Translations under genes and position numbers: made by a program
Assembly: GCF_029714325.1 (NCBI RefSeq)
Contig: NZ_CP121666.1
Location: forward strand, 6,417,001-6,481,000
DNA from: Bradyrhizobium sp. CB1717
GTDB lineage: Bacteria; Pseudomonadota; Alphaproteobacteria; Rhizobiales; Xanthobacteraceae
Direction of reading: 5' to 3'
Length of the DNA stretch: 64,000 nucleotides
Shown: one piece after another, positions 62,267 through 64,000 of the stretch
Layout of the letters: every line of letters starts with the position of its first letter
How positions within the stretch are numbered: position 1 is the stretch's first letter
Notes under the pieces: model-generated
What the model saw: the letters and a program-made list of their open reading frames with translations, nothing else
Database searches by the model: none
What the model was told of the DNA's origin: nothing

Positions 62267-62282
62267 CTGCAATCGTTTGCAG
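62267..62282. promoter_or_regulatory. LacI-type operator O2
   Basis: CTGCAATCGTTTGCAG repeats the 14-base core of O1 exactly. Its centre is 87 bp from that of O1, close to eight helical turns, which would allow one tetramer to bridge both. It lies 17 bases before the regulator's ATG, so autorepression is likely. Confidence 0.85.
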
Positions 62283-62298
62283 TCTATCGGCAGGTTTG

Positions 62299-63384
62299 AT
62301 GAGCGTCACGCTCAAAGATGTGGCACAGGCGGCCCGCGTTTCAGTCAGCACTGCTTCCCGAGCGCTGACGGGAACCGGCCTGACCAGCGAGCGAACGCAG
62401 CAGCGCCTGGTGCGCATCGCGCGCGAGCTCGGCTACCGGCCGAACCCGATCGCGCGGGGATTGAAAACCGGGCAGTCGCGGCTGGTGGCGCTGCTCGTCC
62501 ACAATCTCACCAACGCCTCGTTCCAGGTGATGGCCGAAGTGGTGCAGGCGCGCCTGAAGGCGCTGGGTTATCAGATGCTTCTGTGCATCGGCGGCGACGA
62601 TCCGCAGCAGGAGAGCGACACCCTGACCACGCTGGTCGATCACCGTATCGACGGGCTGATCGTGGTGCCCACGGGCAAGAACGGCCCGCAGCTCAAGACA
62701 CTCTCGAAAGATGTTCCGATCGTCTGCCTGGTGCGACGCGATGACGCGACCGATCTCGAGACCGTGCTCGCGGACGATCCGCAAGGCGCTTATCTGGGCA
62801 CGCGTCACCTGATCGAGCTCGGGCACAAGCGCATCGGGCTGATCGTCGGCCGCCAGGACACCACGTCGGGCCGCGAACGGTTGTCCGGTTATGTCCGCGC
62901 GCTGCGCGAGGCTGGCATCGCCAGGGACGACACATTGATTCATGCCGGCCATTTCGAGCCCGAGACCGGCGCAACCTGCGCCCGCAAGCTGCTCGATCTC
63001 CCCCGCCCGCCGAGCGCGATCTTCGTCGCCAATCACGAGGCAACGCTCGGCGTGCTGCGCGTCACCGCGGAGCGGAACATCGCCATTCCCGACGATCTCT
63101 CGCTGCTCTGCTACGAGGACATGCCGTGGTTCGAATGGCATCGCCCGGCGATCAGCATCGTCGACAACGGCGCACGCGATCTTGCCAATCTCGCCGTCGA
63201 CCGGCTGCTGCATCGCATGGACGCCAAGGGCAACGGCAATGACGGCGTCCGCGAATATCGCGTCGGCGCCCGGCTGATCCAGCGCGACTCCTGCCGCCAG
63301 ATCGACGCCCCCGCCCCTGCGAAATCCGGCAAGTCCAAACCGTCTTCATCCAAATCATCTGCGGCCAAATCCGCGAAGGTCTGA
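62299..63384 (+). CDS. LacI-family transcriptional regulator
   Basis: A 361-residue regulator. The N-terminal helix-turn-helix is VTLKDVAQAARVSVSTASRAL, with the hinge GYRPNPIARGLKTGQS, followed by a periplasmic-binding-protein-like effector domain (VALLVHNLTNASFQVMAEVV, IVCLVRRDD, LGTRHLIELGHKRIGLI). A Ser/Lys-rich 25-residue tail at the end is unusual. ATG 62299 is the family start; the longer frame runs through both operators. It faces the CoA-linked operon and probably represses it and itself; the inducer is likely an acid or sugar acid of that pathway. Confidence 0.93.
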   Translation: MSVTLKDVAQAARVSVSTASRALTGTGLTSERTQQRLVRIARELGYRPNPIARGLKTGQSRLVALLVHNLTNASFQVMAEVVQARLKALGYQMLLCIGGDDPQQESDTLTTLVDHRIDGLIVVPTGKNGPQLKTLSKDVPIVCLVRRDDATDLETVLADDPQGAYLGTRHLIELGHKRIGLIVGRQDTTSGRERLSGYVRALREAGIARDDTLIHAGHFEPETGATCARKLLDLPRPPSAIFVANHEATLGVLRVTAERNIAIPDDLSLLCYEDMPWFEWHRPAISIVDNGARDLANLAVDRLLHRMDAKGNGNDGVREYRVGARLIQRDSCRQIDAPAPAKSGKSKPSSSKSSAAKSAKV

Positions 63385-63387
63385 TCG

Positions 63388-63756
63388 ATGCCCTATGTCG
63401 AAGTGCTCGCCCCGCAAGTCCCATCCCAGCGCAAGGCCGCGCTGGCGCGCTCGGTGACCGACGGCCTGATGTCGGCGTTCGGCGTCACCGCCGATACGGT
63501 CACGCTCTATTTCCTGAACATTGCGACCGACGACTACGCCCACGCCGGCACGTTCGGCGCTCCGGCTACCGGCCAGCGCATCCTGCTCAAGGTCCACGCC
63601 TTCCGCCGCAGCGAGGCCGAGCGACGCGCGGCGGCGATCGCACTGACCCGCGCCGTATGCAGCGCCTATGGCGTGCCGGGCGACGATGTCGCGGTCTATT
63701 TCTGCGATCGCGACCGCAGCGAGGTCTCCCACGATTCCAAGCTCGCCAGCGACTGA
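63388..63756 (+). CDS. Double tautomerase (4-oxalocrotonate tautomerase-like repeat)
   Basis: A 122-residue protein made of two beta-alpha-beta units. The first (about 2-58) begins with Pro2, the catalytic base of the tautomerase superfamily after Met removal. The second (about 62-118, starting QRILLKVHAFRRS) has the same pattern without a free proline. Such fused dimers are known for cis-CaaD, MSAD and related enzymes that act on 2-oxo acid enols or halogenated acrylates. It begins three bases after the LacI stop and before an acyl-CoA dehydrogenase, so the three are probably co-transcribed. Confidence 0.85.
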   Translation: MPYVEVLAPQVPSQRKAALARSVTDGLMSAFGVTADTVTLYFLNIATDDYAHAGTFGAPATGQRILLKVHAFRRSEAERRAAAIALTRAVCSAYGVPGDDVAVYFCDRDRSEVSHDSKLASD

Positions 63757-63769
63757 CGGGAGCACACCC

Positions 63770-64000
63770 ATGGACCGCTTCTACAGCCAAGACCAGAAAG
63801 CCCTGCGCGAAACGGCCCGCCGCTTCGCCGAAGCGGAGATCCTGCCGCGCGCCGCCGCGATCGACCGCGAGGACCGTTTTGACCGCACCCTTTACAAGGG
63901 CATGGCCGATCTCGGCCTGTTCGGCATCTGCCTGCGCGAAGGCGCCGGCGGCGCCGGCCTCGATGCGGTCGCGGCCTGCATCGCGATGGAGGAATTGTCG
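63770..64000 (+). CDS. Acyl-CoA dehydrogenase, N-terminal part (cut by window end)
   Basis: The 77 visible residues, starting at ATG 63770 after GGGAG, read like the N-terminal helical domain of acyl-CoA dehydrogenases: FYSQDQKALRETARRFAEAEILPRAAAIDRED, then LYKGMADLGLFGICLREGAGGAGLDAVA. The FAD and catalytic parts lie outside the window. It is 13 bases after the tautomerase gene and would be the second acyl-CoA dehydrogenase of the LacI-linked region. Confidence 0.87.
   Translation, partial: MDRFYSQDQKALRETARRFAEAEILPRAAAIDREDRFDRTLYKGMADLGLFGICLREGAGGAGLDAVAACIAMEELS

Overview
The window looks like a chromosomal stretch of a high-GC, metabolically versatile alphaproteobacterium. Codon use, densely overlapping operons and the wealth of ABC importers suggest Bradyrhizobium or a close relative; this is a judgement from gene content, not a database match. 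I see no rRNA, tRNA, insertion sequence, integrase, phage gene or CRISPR array. Nearly every gene belongs to uptake and breakdown of nitrogen-containing organic compounds.

Layout. 0.4-3 kb: a GT4 glycosyltransferase and a beta-propeller protein (surface glycan), then an arylformamidase-like hydrolase. 4.1-14.8 kb (minus): one long probable operon, read amidohydrolase, molybdenum hydroxylase large and FAD subunits, a natural fusion of the [2Fe-2S] subunit with a CoxG domain, a five-gene branched-chain-type ABC importer, and a Rieske ferredoxin. 15-18 kb (plus): a MarR regulator, an NCS1 permease and an acetamidase/formamidase. A palindrome (core CGAAG-N4-CTTCG) occurs twice before the minus operon and once before the permease, each time just downstream of a sigma-54-type -24/-12 element. 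I read this as one nitrogen-responsive, substrate-derepressed system for an unidentified N-heterocycle or cyclic amide.

18-37.5 kb: three complete peptide-family (SBP family 5) ABC importers. The first is co-transcribed with a C45/penicillin-acyltransferase-like hydrolase and is divergent from a GntR regulator plus omega-aminotransferase. The second and third have sigma-54-like elements in front of their binding-protein genes. 37.5-51.2 kb: a hydantoin / cyclic-ureide region with D-hydantoinase, hydantoin racemase, N-carbamoyl-D-amino-acid hydrolase, ATP-dependent HyuA/HyuB, flavoenzymes, an SDR, an epimerase, a class III aminotransferase and an acyl-CoA synthetase gene broken by a one-base frameshift. 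A MocR regulator (51.6-53.2 kb) lies upstream of hyuAB; the gap between them holds three copies of GTGCAGCG.

53.3-56.6 kb: a polar amino-acid ABC importer with a DapA-family lyase. 56.7-62.1 kb: a CoA-linked catabolic operon (two DapA-family lyases, CoA-transferase, acyl-CoA dehydrogenase, two MaoC-fold proteins, a small alpha/beta-barrel protein) divergent from a LacI regulator (62.3-63.4 kb), with two identical LacI-type operators between. The window ends with a double tautomerase and the start of another acyl-CoA dehydrogenase.

Taken together the genes import peptides, amino acids, ureides and heterocycles, open amide or ureide rings, transaminate or racemise the products, and pass the carbon skeletons to CoA-dependent oxidation.
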